Origin: UBA6197 sp047638075
Lineage (GTDB): Bacteria > Pseudomonadota > Alphaproteobacteria > Rhodobacterales > Rhodobacteraceae
Reading direction: 5' to 3'
Assembly: GCF_047638075.1 (NCBI RefSeq)
Contig: NZ_JBLJBV010000063.1
Coordinates: 1 to 45,816 of the forward strand
Length of the DNA stretch: 45,816 bases
Both the position numbers and the translations under genes were made by a program. The notes beneath the pieces were generated by a model that ran no database searches, was not told the DNA's origin, and saw only the letters and a program-made list of their open reading frames with translations. Shown one piece after another: positions 34,910 through 43,737 of this stretch (positions within the stretch are counted from its first letter, which is position 1; each line of letters begins with the position of its first letter).

Positions 34910-35431
34910 CTGGCTATCCTCATGCTGGCTCGATTTTGGCTGCAATGGATCAAAACGGCAGCATTGGTATTGCTATGGGGCGCATCCGACAAAGCGTTTT
35001 CTTTGCCACGCGCCCATGCGGTAACGTCTTTTCACTGCGTCCTTTCGTCATATTGAAGCTTGAAATAACGGGGTTGGTAAATGAGCACTTCTAAAAGCGT
35101 TGATTAGGCCCAGCCTAAAGCCACAAAGGGAGGCCAAATTTGCCTGCCTTGGTGGGCGCTTTTGCAACCGATCAAAAAATCCAAGCATCCTTGATGCCAA
35201 TCCCTTTTTATGCGTTTCATACGAATGGAAAGGTGAGGTTGATTTAACTGGACCGGAATCAGGCGCTTGGCGGGTTGCGCCAGCCCGCCCTACGCCGACC
35301 CCGCCAACGGTGTTCCAATGGCAATTTGATCGGTATGTGCGTTGCTCGCTTGATTGCGCCATGGCTTTCGTTCAGTATCTGCGCATAGCCGGCGCAGATA
35401 TGCTGCGATCATGGGCATATCAGGATCTTCA
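34910..35431. other. Divergent regulatory region between the pot operon and lysR
   Basis: About 520 bp with no convincing gene; open frames here lack family features. It holds the perfect palindrome at 35104-35118 and a G/C-rich inverted repeat GGCGGG/CCCGCC (35269-35274 and 35284-35289) that could fold in the lysR leader. No canonical -35/-10 pair was found by eye. Confidence 0.5.
35104..35118. promoter_or_regulatory. Perfect palindrome, probable LysR-type operator (site B)
   Basis: TTAGGCCCAGCCTAA differs from site A (23613-23627) only in one base of the three-base centre. It lies in the divergent region between the pot operon and lysR, 195 bp from the PotA-like start and 314 bp from the LysR start, the classical place for a LysR-type regulator to act. 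Confidence 0.7.
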
Positions 35432-36373
35432 ATGCCGCTTCGCTATACTCTGCGTCAGTTGGAATATTTCGTTGCCGTTGGCGAAACGGGTAGTATCGCT
35501 GCAGCGTCGCAACAGGTGAATGTTTCATCGCCTTCAATTTCGGCCGGTATTTCACAGCTTGAAGATGAGTTGGGTGTGCAATTATTTGTGCGTCACCATG
35601 CGCAGGGGCTGACGCCTACGTTACCGGGGCGAAAGTTGCTGGATCACGCGCAGATAGTGCTTCGTCAGGCCGCGGCCTTGCGGGATATGGCGGGCGATCT
35701 TTCGGGGTCGATCCGGGGTCCGTTGGTGGTTGGGTGTTTAAGCACATTCGCCCAAATCGTCTTGCCCGGCCTGCGTCGCAATTTCATCCAACAATATAGC
35801 GAAGTTCGTATTTCACAGGTCGAGGCTGATCAGACAGAGCTTTTCAACCTTCTGCGTCAGGGCAAGATCGACATTGCGTTGACCTATGATCTGGACCTGC
35901 CCAGTGATCTGCGATTTTTTCCCATTCTGGAATTACCGCCGTTGGTCGCGCTGGGCGAGATGCACGCACTGGCGCACCTTCCGGCGGTATCCATTGATCA
36001 ACTTGCCCCGTATCCGATGGTTTTGCTGGATCTGCCGCTAAGCACAGAGTATTTTCTGTCTTTCTTTTCAAAGGCTGGATTGCGCGCAACCATTTCCGAG
36101 CGCACACGGGACACCGCAATCATGCGCAGTCTGGTCGCCAACGGTTTTGGCTATTCAATTGTGAATATTCGCCCGACGAACGATCTTGCGCCCGATGGCA
36201 AACCACTACGCTTTGTGCCGTTGACCGGAAATCTGCGCCCGATGAAATTGGGCTTGTTGATGGGGTCAGCCACTGACCGCACACAGTTGCACAAAACATT
36301 TATGGCCCATACGCAAAGCTGGATCAAAACGCAGGCCAGTCGCCTGCTGGGCGTAACGCCACCCAGAGATTAG
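35432..36373 (+). CDS. LysR-family transcriptional regulator
   Basis: A 313-residue LysR-type regulator. The N-terminal helix-turn-helix region starts at LRQLEYFVAVGETGSIAAAS and continues QQVNVSSPSISAGISQLEDE; a periplasmic-binding-like effector domain follows (GPLVVGCLSTFAQIVLPGL onward). The ATG at 35432 has AGGA seven bases upstream; an open frame extends to 35354 without similarity. It is divergent from the pot operon and heads the amine dehydrogenase/M20 unit. Palindromes of one type stand before all three transcription units of this block, so it is the probable master regulator. Confidence 0.9.
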   Translation: MPLRYTLRQLEYFVAVGETGSIAAASQQVNVSSPSISAGISQLEDELGVQLFVRHHAQGLTPTLPGRKLLDHAQIVLRQAAALRDMAGDLSGSIRGPLVVGCLSTFAQIVLPGLRRNFIQQYSEVRISQVEADQTELFNLLRQGKIDIALTYDLDLPSDLRFFPILELPPLVALGEMHALAHLPAVSIDQLAPYPMVLLDLPLSTEYFLSFFSKAGLRATISERTRDTAIMRSLVANGFGYSIVNIRPTNDLAPDGKPLRFVPLTGNLRPMKLGLLMGSATDRTQLHKTFMAHTQSWIKTQASRLLGVTPPRD

Positions 36374-36384
36374 GCTTTGCCAAA
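36370..36384. promoter_or_regulatory. Imperfect copy of the LysR-type palindrome (site C)
   Basis: TTAGGCTTTGCCAAA matches the TTAGGCnnnGCCTAA palindrome at 11 of 12 arm positions. It overlaps the lysR stop codon and lies 64 bp before the amine dehydrogenase start. Because part of it is coding, the match could be chance. Confidence 0.4.
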
Positions 36385-36448
36385 GCGACGGTTTCGCAAG
36401 CCCGACTTTCCTCTTGCCTGTGGCGCCTTATGCTTACGCGATACTGGG

Positions 36449-38530
36449 ATGGAGGCTGCATTGCGCGACGCTCGTTACGATATTCTCTTCGAACCGATGA
36501 AAATCGGGCCTGTGACAGCAAAGAACCGTTTTTATCAGGTGCCGCACTGCAATGGTGGTGGCTATCGCGACCCGTCGGCGGCCGCTGAAATGCGCGGTGT
36601 CAAGGCAGAAGGCGGCTGGGGTGTCATCTTCACCGAACAGTGCGAAATGCACCATACATCGGAAATCACGCCATTCATCGAATTGCGGCTTTGGGAAGAC
36701 AAGGACATTCCCCAGTTGCGCCGTATGTCCGAAAAAATGAAGACGCATGGGGCATTGGCCGGGATTCAGTTGGCCTATTCGGGTATCAATGGCCCCAATC
36801 TTTATACCAAAGAAGTACCGCGCGCGCCCTCGGCCCTGCCGATCCGCACCTTTACCAACGATCCGGTGCAGGCGCGGGCCCTATCAAAAGACGAAATTCG
36901 CGACCTGCGCCGATGGTTCGTCAATGCGGCCAAACGGTCAAAGATCGCCGGGTTTGACCTGATATGCCTCTATGGCGCACATGGTTTTGGCATATTCCAG
37001 CACTTCCTCTCACGCGCAACCAACCAGCGCACCGATGAATATGGTGGCAGCCTTGAAAACCGCGCCCGTTTTGTAAACGAGGTGATTGCCGATATGCGCG
37101 ATGCGGTGGGCGACACAATGGGCATCACCCTGCGCGTCAGCCTGGACGAAACCATTGGTGAATTGGGTTTTTCCAATGCAGAGGTGCGCGAGTTTGTCGA
37201 TATGAACCGCGACCTGCCCGACCTGTGGGACATGGCGCACGGATCATGGGAGGATTGTTCCGGCCCGTCGCGCTTTAAGGAAGAGGGTGCGCAACAGGAA
37301 CTGGTGCGCGGGATCCGCGAATTGACTGGCAAGCCCGTCGTCGGTGTCGGGCGTTTCACGTCACCCGATGTTATGGTCAAGATGATCAAGTCCGGCACAT
37401 TGGATTTCATAGGATGCGCGCGCCCGTCCATCGCTGATCCGTTCTTGCCAAAAAAGGTAGAAGAAGGCCGGATCGACGACATCCGCGAATGTATCGGCTG
37501 CAATATCTGCATTACCGGCGATATGACCATGTCGATCAGTCGCTGCACCCAAAACCCGACCTTCATGGAGGAATGGCGCAAAGGTTGGCATCCGGAAAAC
37601 ATGAACCCCAAGGGCGCCAGCGATAACGTGCTGGTTGTTGGCTCTGGCCCCGCCGGGCTAGAGGCCGCCTGGGCGTTATGCCGGCGCGGCTACGACGTGG
37701 CCATTGCCGAGGCACGCAAGGAAATTGGCGGTCGCGTCGCGCGTGAAAGCAAGCTGCCAGGGCTTAGCGCCTGGGGCCGGGTCAAGGATTACCGCGAATA
37801 CCAGCTACAGCGTCGCCCGGATGTGGAAATCTATCTGGATAGCCAGCTATCGGCCGATGACATCATGGAATTCGGTTTCCAGAATATAGCAATTGCCACC
37901 GGCGCAACATGGCGTCGTGACGGGGTTTCACGCCAGCATGTCGTTCCGATGAAGATCGCGGAAGGGGCAAGCATCTACACCCCCGATGACCTGATGGACG
38001 GCACGCTTCCGGGCGGTAAAGTAGTGATCTTTGATGACGATCACTACTATATGGGGGGTGTGCTGGCAGAATTACTGGTCAAACAGGGGGCCGATGTCAC
38101 GCTGATTACGCCGTCGGCCTATGTCTCTGACTGGACCAACAACACACTGGAACAATCAACGATTCATGCGCGTCTGGATGCGCTTGGGGTAAAAATCGTA
38201 CTTAACCGCGGCGTGACCGAGATTGCGGCGGATCATATCATCAGTAACTGCGTCTACACCGGCAAGACGTGCGAATATCCGGCGGACGCCGTTGTGATAG
38301 TGGCGTCGCGCAGGGGCAATGACGACCTTTACCATGAACTACTGGCGCGGCAGGACGATTGGGCCGATGCCGGTATCCGCTCGGTCAAGCTGTTTGGCGA
38401 TGCCGAGGCTGCCGGACCGATCGCCTGGGCCACCTACGCCGGTCACCGCTACGCCCGCGAACTGGATAGTGAGCCGCTAAGCGATGCGCTACCGTTCCGG
38501 CGCGAGATCACCGAACTGGCGCCGGAATGA
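36449..38530 (+). CDS. TMADH-family amine dehydrogenase (histamine/primary-amine dehydrogenase-like iron-sulfur flavoprotein)
   Basis: A 693-residue protein with the trimethylamine dehydrogenase architecture: FMN barrel, 4Fe-4S cluster, then an ADP/NAD-like domain (NVLVVGSGPAGLEAAWAL). Cys34 in QVPHC corresponds to the cysteine that binds FMN covalently. The cluster ligands are C348, C351, C354 and C366. YGAH (175-178) keeps the catalytic Tyr/His. In the amine pocket, TMADH Tyr60 and Trp355 are replaced by Gln64 and Asp358 while Trp267 is kept, the pattern I recall for histamine dehydrogenase. It would therefore deaminate a primary amine to an aldehyde plus ammonia. The ATG at 36449 is the first in frame after lysR. 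Confidence 0.9.
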   Translation: MEAALRDARYDILFEPMKIGPVTAKNRFYQVPHCNGGGYRDPSAAAEMRGVKAEGGWGVIFTEQCEMHHTSEITPFIELRLWEDKDIPQLRRMSEKMKTHGALAGIQLAYSGINGPNLYTKEVPRAPSALPIRTFTNDPVQARALSKDEIRDLRRWFVNAAKRSKIAGFDLICLYGAHGFGIFQHFLSRATNQRTDEYGGSLENRARFVNEVIADMRDAVGDTMGITLRVSLDETIGELGFSNAEVREFVDMNRDLPDLWDMAHGSWEDCSGPSRFKEEGAQQELVRGIRELTGKPVVGVGRFTSPDVMVKMIKSGTLDFIGCARPSIADPFLPKKVEEGRIDDIRECIGCNICITGDMTMSISRCTQNPTFMEEWRKGWHPENMNPKGASDNVLVVGSGPAGLEAAWALCRRGYDVAIAEARKEIGGRVARESKLPGLSAWGRVKDYREYQLQRRPDVEIYLDSQLSADDIMEFGFQNIAIATGATWRRDGVSRQHVVPMKIAEGASIYTPDDLMDGTLPGGKVVIFDDDHYYMGGVLAELLVKQGADVTLITPSAYVSDWTNNTLEQSTIHARLDALGVKIVLNRGVTEIAADHIISNCVYTGKTCEYPADAVVIVASRRGNDDLYHELLARQDDWADAGIRSVKLFGDAEAAGPIAWATYAGHRYARELDSEPLSDALPFRREITELAPE

Positions 38531-38545
38531 TTGGCGCCAACTGAG

Positions 38546-39706
38546 ATGATCGCACCATATCCTGCCACGCTTGATCTGTTGGAACGGCTGATTGCCTTTC
38601 CAACAGTCAGTGCCGACAGCAATCTTGATCTGATCGCCTTCGCAGAACGGCATCTGGCCGCAGCCGGGTTTCAGACCCATCGCCTAGCCGATCCATCGGG
38701 CAAAAAGGCCGGGTTGATGGCCCGGCTTGGGGGCGAGGGGCCGGGCGGGGTCATGCTGTCGGCCCATAGCGATGTGGTGCCGGTCGAAGGTCAAAACTGG
38801 ACCCGCCCGCCTTTCAATATGACGCGCGAGGGCAGCCGACTATGTGGGCGGGGCACGACAGATATGAAAGGCTTTCTTGCCTCGATCTTGTCGCTTGCCG
38901 CGCGTGCAGCGCAAACCCCGCCAGAACGCCCGTTGATGCTGGCGATTTCCTATGATGAGGAAATCGGCTGTGTCGGCATCCGGCAGATGTTGCCCGGGAT
39001 TCTGGCACTTGGCTGGCAGCCCGAACTTTGCATCGTGGGCGAACCCACCCAGATGCACCCTGCAACGGGCCATAAGGGCAAGGCGGCGTTTGTGGCCATG
39101 TGTCGCGGCACGGCCGGTCATTCCTCGCTTGCACCGCGTTTTGTCAACGCGCTGCATCTGGCCGGCGACTTCATCGTGGCACTGCGCCGACTGCAAGATG
39201 AATATGCCGCCTCAGCCATAAGGGATGGCGGATATGATCTGCCTTATTCAACGGTTCACATCGGCAAGATGCAGGGCGGAACCGCGCTGAATATCGTTCC
39301 AGACCACGCTCGGATCGAGTTTGAGCTGCGCCACCTGCCAGGCGATACTCTTGAGGTTTTCCTGTCGCGCCTGCACGAGGTAGCCGAGCAAATTGCAAAG
39401 CCCTTCCGCGCCCAGGACCCTGCCGCAGGACTCGAGATTGCGCTAACCAACACCTATCCCGGTCTTGAGATCGCCACGGATCATCCCGCCGTCCGACGCG
39501 TCGCGCAATGGTGCGGTACCGACCAGACCATCAAGGTCGCCTATGGCACCGAGGCCGGATTTTTCGCCACGGCAGGCATCCCCACAGTTGTATGCGGGCC
39601 GGGATCAATGGAGGCGCAGGGGCACAAGGCAGATGAATATCTTGACATAAGCCAGCTGGGCGCTTGCGATCAGATGATGGACAAGATCTTCGCCTACCTC
39701 ACATAG
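38546..39706 (+). CDS. M20-family metallohydrolase (ArgE/acetylornithine deacetylase-like)
   Basis: A 386-residue zinc-dependent deacylase. Metal-binding motif SAHSDVVPV (H74, D76), GRGTTDMKGF with the bridging Asp, the catalytic Glu in YDEEIGCVG, and a dimerisation domain in between (GHKGKAAFVAMCRGTAGHSS). It is named after ArgE but stands outside any arginine cluster. Directly behind the amine dehydrogenase gene (15 bp), it more likely removes an acyl or formyl group from an amine or amino acid of the pathway. An in-frame TTG at 38531 would add five residues; ATG at 38546 is preferred. Confidence 0.88.
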   Translation: MIAPYPATLDLLERLIAFPTVSADSNLDLIAFAERHLAAAGFQTHRLADPSGKKAGLMARLGGEGPGGVMLSAHSDVVPVEGQNWTRPPFNMTREGSRLCGRGTTDMKGFLASILSLAARAAQTPPERPLMLAISYDEEIGCVGIRQMLPGILALGWQPELCIVGEPTQMHPATGHKGKAAFVAMCRGTAGHSSLAPRFVNALHLAGDFIVALRRLQDEYAASAIRDGGYDLPYSTVHIGKMQGGTALNIVPDHARIEFELRHLPGDTLEVFLSRLHEVAEQIAKPFRAQDPAAGLEIALTNTYPGLEIATDHPAVRRVAQWCGTDQTIKVAYGTEAGFFATAGIPTVVCGPGSMEAQGHKADEYLDISQLGACDQMMDKIFAYLT

Positions 39707-40079
39707 CCGCGCGACCCAAGGTATTACTCTATGCATCCGCCCACCAGCATTTCCGTTGGTGAGGAAGAGGTCCAGTCATAAGTGGCGCGCGAAGCATGGC
39801 TACATACCCTTTCGGTTTTTTGGCCGCAAAACAGGTCGAGGCGAATACCGCGATGATCGACGCCACCTGCCTAAACGCAATGCAAAAGCCCACCAGAAAC
39901 GGGATGCTGCCACCTGTTGACCATGAAATCAAGCAAAGGAAATCAACCATGGCAGGCGTCTAGGGGGGCTGGGGGCACCTCGATTCCTTGCTACCCATTT
40001 GGGGAAATACGCTTACCAAATCTAAACTTTCACCCGATAGCGTTGGCACAGCAAGAATTGCGCTGTTCGGGAAAATCCC
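39707..40079. other. Intergenic region before the flagellar genes
   Basis: About 370 bp with no gene I can support. It should contain the terminator of the amine unit and the promoter of the flagellar operon, but no clear hairpin with a U tract or promoter pair was found. A short minus-strand frame (39729-39950) has no recognisable features. Confidence 0.4.
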
Positions 40080-40877
40080 ATGAAAAGGCTACTGGCCAAC
40101 ATAATTCGCGGCACCATCTTGGCACTGTTTTCGGTGCTCAGTCTGGTGGCGCAAGCGCAAGGCGCACAAGATTTCTCGGTCATATGCGATGGGGTAGCTG
40201 TTGAAGCATCGCGCCAGACCGGCGTTCCGCTTTCGGTTCTAAAGGGAATCTCGTTGAATGAAACGGGTCGCAAGCTGACCAACGCGTTTCGTCCGTGGCC
40301 ATGGACCGTAAACATGGAGGGGAAAGGACACTGGTTTGACAGCCAGGATGACGCACGCGCTTACGTTTTCAAAGAATTCAAGCGCGGGGCCCGCAGTTTT
40401 GATGTTGGATGTTTTCAGATCAACTACAAGTGGCATGGCCACGCATTCGACTCGATTGATGCGATGTTCGACCCTCTGGAAAATGCCCTCTACGCCGCAA
40501 AGTTCCTGAAAGAATTATATGCAGAAACAGGCGATTGGCGCAAGGCAGCAGGGGCCTTCCATTCCCGAACACCGGAGCTAGCTGCAAAGTATGCCGCCAG
40601 ATTCGATGGCTTCCGTGCCAAGTTTATTGCCGAAGACGGATTGCCCCAGCGTGGGGGGGCCGCCTACCTCACCGAACAACCAGGCCAAAGAGCCCCTGAA
40701 ATCCCCGAGATTCCGGATATTGTTCTAGCGGCTTATGGCACGGCGCCCGTGCCCCGGATCAACCAATACCCATTCCTGCAAACTGGTAACGGCAAAGGGC
40801 TTTCATCGCTGGTTCCGTTGAGTCGGGGTCGTGGTGCAAACTTGCTTACCGGCGCACACAAAACGGGCGTTGAATGA
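40080..40877 (+). CDS. SLT-type lytic transglycosylase associated with flagellar genes
   Basis: A 265-residue exported murein-cleaving enzyme. The signal peptide spans about residues 1-29 (cleavage after AQA or AQGA). The SLT core shows the catalytic Glu at position 61 in GISLNETGR, then SFDVGCFQINYKWHG and the helix pair around DPLENALYAAKFLKELY. Overlapping the flhA start by four bases, it likely opens the peptidoglycan for the flagellar rod, as flagellum-linked transglycosylases do. The C-terminal 70 residues have low complexity and no recognised domain. Confidence 0.85.
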   Translation: MKRLLANIIRGTILALFSVLSLVAQAQGAQDFSVICDGVAVEASRQTGVPLSVLKGISLNETGRKLTNAFRPWPWTVNMEGKGHWFDSQDDARAYVFKEFKRGARSFDVGCFQINYKWHGHAFDSIDAMFDPLENALYAAKFLKELYAETGDWRKAAGAFHSRTPELAAKYAARFDGFRAKFIAEDGLPQRGGAAYLTEQPGQRAPEIPEIPDIVLAAYGTAPVPRINQYPFLQTGNGKGLSSLVPLSRGRGANLLTGAHKTGVE

Positions 40878-42961
40878 TGCCGGTACTTACAATGCAAACA
40901 ATATTTCGACCTACAATTCTGCTGGCACTGGCACTGATGGCCGTGATCGCGATGATGATCCTTCCAATGCCATCCTGGGTTTTGGACATCGGTTTGGCGA
41001 CGTCGTTCGCCCTCGCGATCCTGATATTCACGGTCACACTTTTTATTGAACGCCCGTTGGATTTTTCTGCATTCCCAACGATCCTTTTGGCATCGTTGAT
41101 GTTACGCCTTTCGCTGAACGTCTCATCAACAAAGTTGATAATCGGTCAAGGCCATACCGGCACCAACGCCGCCGGCGATGTGATTGAGGGATTTGCCAAT
41201 TTCATCATGGGGGGATCAGTTCTGATCGGCCTCGTGGTGTTTGGCGTAATTCTGATCGTAAACTTCATCGTGATCACCAAAGGCGCCGGGCGAATGGCAG
41301 AAGTCGGTGCCCGTTTTGCACTGGATGCCATGCCCGGCAAACAGTTGGCGATCGACAGCGACATGAACGCCGGTGCGATCAATCATACCGAGGCGCGGGC
41401 AAGACGCGAACGAGAGCAGGCGGAAACCACTTTCTTTGGCTCTCTGGATGGGGCGTCAAAGTTTGTAAAGGGCGATGCTGTAGCAGGCCTGCTGATCACG
41501 CTATTGAATCTTGTCATGGGGCTGATCATTGGCACTACCGTACACCACATGCCCATTGGCCGTGCGCTTGAAACTTATTCGATCCTTACAATTGGGGACG
41601 GGCTTGTCAGCCAAATTCCCGCTGTAATCATTTCCATAGCGTCAGCACTGCTTTTGTCGCGCGGGGGTGCACATGGATCTGCTGACCTGGAGTTATTTCG
41701 CCAATTGGGAAAATACCCTCCTGCATTGGCGACTGTTGCGGTCTTGATGGCGTTGTTCGCCTTGGTTCCGGGGCTGCCATTTTTGCCATTTATTGCGGGT
41801 GCGTTGATCCTTGGGGGGGGCGCGTGGCTCTTAAGTAATGCAGAACAAAAGCGTTTGCGCCGCGAGGCGATGAAAATGCCTGCGCAGCCCGAACCCACCC
41901 GCCGAAAACCGTTGGGTGATATTCTTGATATCGACGACATCCATGTGGAATTCGCGCCCGATCTTGTGGCAATGGCGCTAGATCCAGCAACCGGGCTGGA
42001 AGCACGAATAGCAAATATGCGCAACCATGTCGCCGCCAGTTATGGGTTAATTCTGCCCGAGATAAGGCTAACCGACGATGCCAGCCTGGAAAACGGTGCA
42101 TACCGCATTCGTATTCAAGGTGTTGAACAAGCCCGCGATCAGCTTTTTCCAGATCGCGTTCTTGCCCTGATTGCCGATAACCGAGAGCTTCTTCCAAGTG
42201 GCGAAGATGTGCGAGAGCCGGTGTATGGCGCCCCGGCCCGTTGGGTCAGCACCGCAATGCAGGAAGAAGCGGTATTGACGGGATCGACCGTAGTTGGGCC
42301 GACAGAAGTTCTTGCGACGCATTTGTTGGAGGTCATCAAGCGTAACTTCAGCCGATTGATGACCTTGCGCTCTCTGCGGCGGCTTCTTGAAGAAGTTACG
42401 AATGTTTCTGATCCGATCCGGGGTGAAGCCAATAAGAAATTGTTGGATGAACTCGTTCCTGAGAAGGTTCCAGTCGACCTGTTGTTGGCTGTATTACGTC
42501 TGCTACTGGATGAACGGGTATCGATCCGCAACCTCATGTTGATACTTGAGGCGATCTCCGAGGTGCGCGGGCTTCAAAATCCAGAAGCGATCTGCGAACA
42601 TGTCCGCCAGCGATTGGGCTTCCAGATTGTTGCAGAAATACGGCGAGAAGATGGGACGATCCCGCTTCTGCAACTCTCACCAGAATGGGAGGAATTATTC
42701 ACAACATTTCAAATTGGCAACGAGAAAGGGGGGGACATCGCGTTACCTCCTGATAAATTCAATCGCCTTGCCAATAATATTGCTGATCGTATTGCCCGGG
42801 CTGGTGAAGCGGGCATATTCCCGGCACTTGTTACATCAGCGCGCCGAAGGCGCTTTCTGCGCACTGTGCTTGGCGCTAAAAACATATCGGCCATCGTGCT
42901 CAGCTTTGAAGAAATCGGGATCGAGTCTCGCCCTTCCATGGTGGGAATGGTTTCGGCATGA
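40874..42961 (+). CDS. flhA: Flagellar biosynthesis protein FlhA
   Basis: Core of the flagellar type III export gate, 695 residues. Up to eight membrane segments occupy the first 330 residues, with the FHIPEP family stretch ASLMLRLSLNVSSTKLIIGQ and the conserved MPGKQLAIDSDMNAG. The large cytoplasmic domain follows, with YGLILPEIRLTDD and FSRLMTLRSLRRLLEEVTN. Two ATGs at the start (40874, 40877) overlap the stop of the transglycosylase gene. It overlaps fliR by four bases. Confidence 0.97.
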   Translation: MMPVLTMQTIFRPTILLALALMAVIAMMILPMPSWVLDIGLATSFALAILIFTVTLFIERPLDFSAFPTILLASLMLRLSLNVSSTKLIIGQGHTGTNAAGDVIEGFANFIMGGSVLIGLVVFGVILIVNFIVITKGAGRMAEVGARFALDAMPGKQLAIDSDMNAGAINHTEARARREREQAETTFFGSLDGASKFVKGDAVAGLLITLLNLVMGLIIGTTVHHMPIGRALETYSILTIGDGLVSQIPAVIISIASALLLSRGGAHGSADLELFRQLGKYPPALATVAVLMALFALVPGLPFLPFIAGALILGGGAWLLSNAEQKRLRREAMKMPAQPEPTRRKPLGDILDIDDIHVEFAPDLVAMALDPATGLEARIANMRNHVAASYGLILPEIRLTDDASLENGAYRIRIQGVEQARDQLFPDRVLALIADNRELLPSGEDVREPVYGAPARWVSTAMQEEAVLTGSTVVGPTEVLATHLLEVIKRNFSRLMTLRSLRRLLEEVTNVSDPIRGEANKKLLDELVPEKVPVDLLLAVLRLLLDERVSIRNLMLILEAISEVRGLQNPEAICEHVRQRLGFQIVAEIRREDGTIPLLQLSPEWEELFTTFQIGNEKGGDIALPPDKFNRLANNIADRIARAGEAGIFPALVTSARRRRFLRTVLGAKNISAIVLSFEEIGIESRPSMVGMVSA

Positions 42962-43737
42962 ACGAGCACCTTACTGACGCCCTCAATTATACGAACCGCG
43001 CCTTTTTCGAAGGGTTCATCGTATTTTTGCGCGTTGGCGGCGCCATGGCATTATTACCGGATTTTGGTGAACAATCGCTCCCCGTTCGGGTACGTTTAGC
43101 GTTAACTATCGCATTTACCATGGTGGTAGCGCCCATCGTTTCACAAGATCTAACGCAAATTTCTTCTGACGACACGGTATTAGCCCCTTATCTCGCTACG
43201 GAACCTACAATCGGGTTGGCCCTTGGTATGGTTCTACGGCTATTCGTTATTGCCCTTCAAATCGCGGGCGCAATTATTGCGCAGGCAATATCGCTGGCAC
43301 AGCTTTTTGGCGGGTCTGCCGGTGAGCCGCAGCCAGCCGTGGGACATCTTCTTGTCATGGGCGGCCTCGCACTCGCAGTAATGACGGGTTTGCACGTCGA
43401 CATTGCGCGCGCATTGGTAGAAACCTATCAGGTATTCACTCCTGGCAGCATGCCAGCCGCAGCCGACATCAGGATGTGGGGCCTAAGTGGGGTGGTACAT
43501 TGTTTCTCACTTGCCTTTTCGCTTGCTGCCCCATTTGTTATCGGAGGGTTGATTTACAATGTGGCGCTTGGAGCCATCAATCGCGCCATGCCGCAATTGA
43601 TGGTTGCCTTTGTCGGCGCACCAGCCTTGACCGCTGGTGGCCTAGTGCTGCTGGCAATCGCAATCCCCACAGCACTACTTATCTGGTATGGGGCTTTGAA
43701 TGATTTTCTTATCAATCCCTTTCAGGCAGCTCCATGA
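42958..43737 (+). CDS. fliR: Flagellar biosynthesis protein FliR
   Basis: Export-gate membrane protein, 259 residues, with about six hydrophobic segments. Typical FliR sequences are GFIVFLRVGGAMALLPDFGE, LPVRVRLALTIAFTMVVAPI and the later VALGAINRAMPQLMVAFVGA. It forms the gate with FliP and FliQ, neither of which is in the window. Overlaps flhA and flhB by four bases each. Confidence 0.95.
   Translation: MNEHLTDALNYTNRAFFEGFIVFLRVGGAMALLPDFGEQSLPVRVRLALTIAFTMVVAPIVSQDLTQISSDDTVLAPYLATEPTIGLALGMVLRLFVIALQIAGAIIAQAISLAQLFGGSAGEPQPAVGHLLVMGGLALAVMTGLHVDIARALVETYQVFTPGSMPAAADIRMWGLSGVVHCFSLAFSLAAPFVIGGLIYNVALGAINRAMPQLMVAFVGAPALTAGGLVLLAIAIPTALLIWYGALNDFLINPFQAAP

Noticed and set aside
35269..35289. 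G/C-rich inverted repeat in the lysR leader, considered as a riboswitch or attenuator
   Set aside because: No conserved riboswitch sequence, no U tract and no leader peptide were found, so it is only mentioned in the intergenic entry.
35048..35362. 104-codon minus-strand frame in the pot/lysR divergent region
   Set aside because: It would run through the palindrome and both leaders and shows no family features.
39729..39950. 73-codon minus-strand frame in the gap before the flagellar genes
   Set aside because: No ribosome binding site, no recognisable family sequence and no operon partner.
40047..40066. A sigma-54-like sequence (TTGGCAC...TTGC) before the flagellar transglycosylase gene
   Set aside because: The distance between the GG and GC elements is 13 bases, not the required 10, so it is not a sigma-54 promoter.
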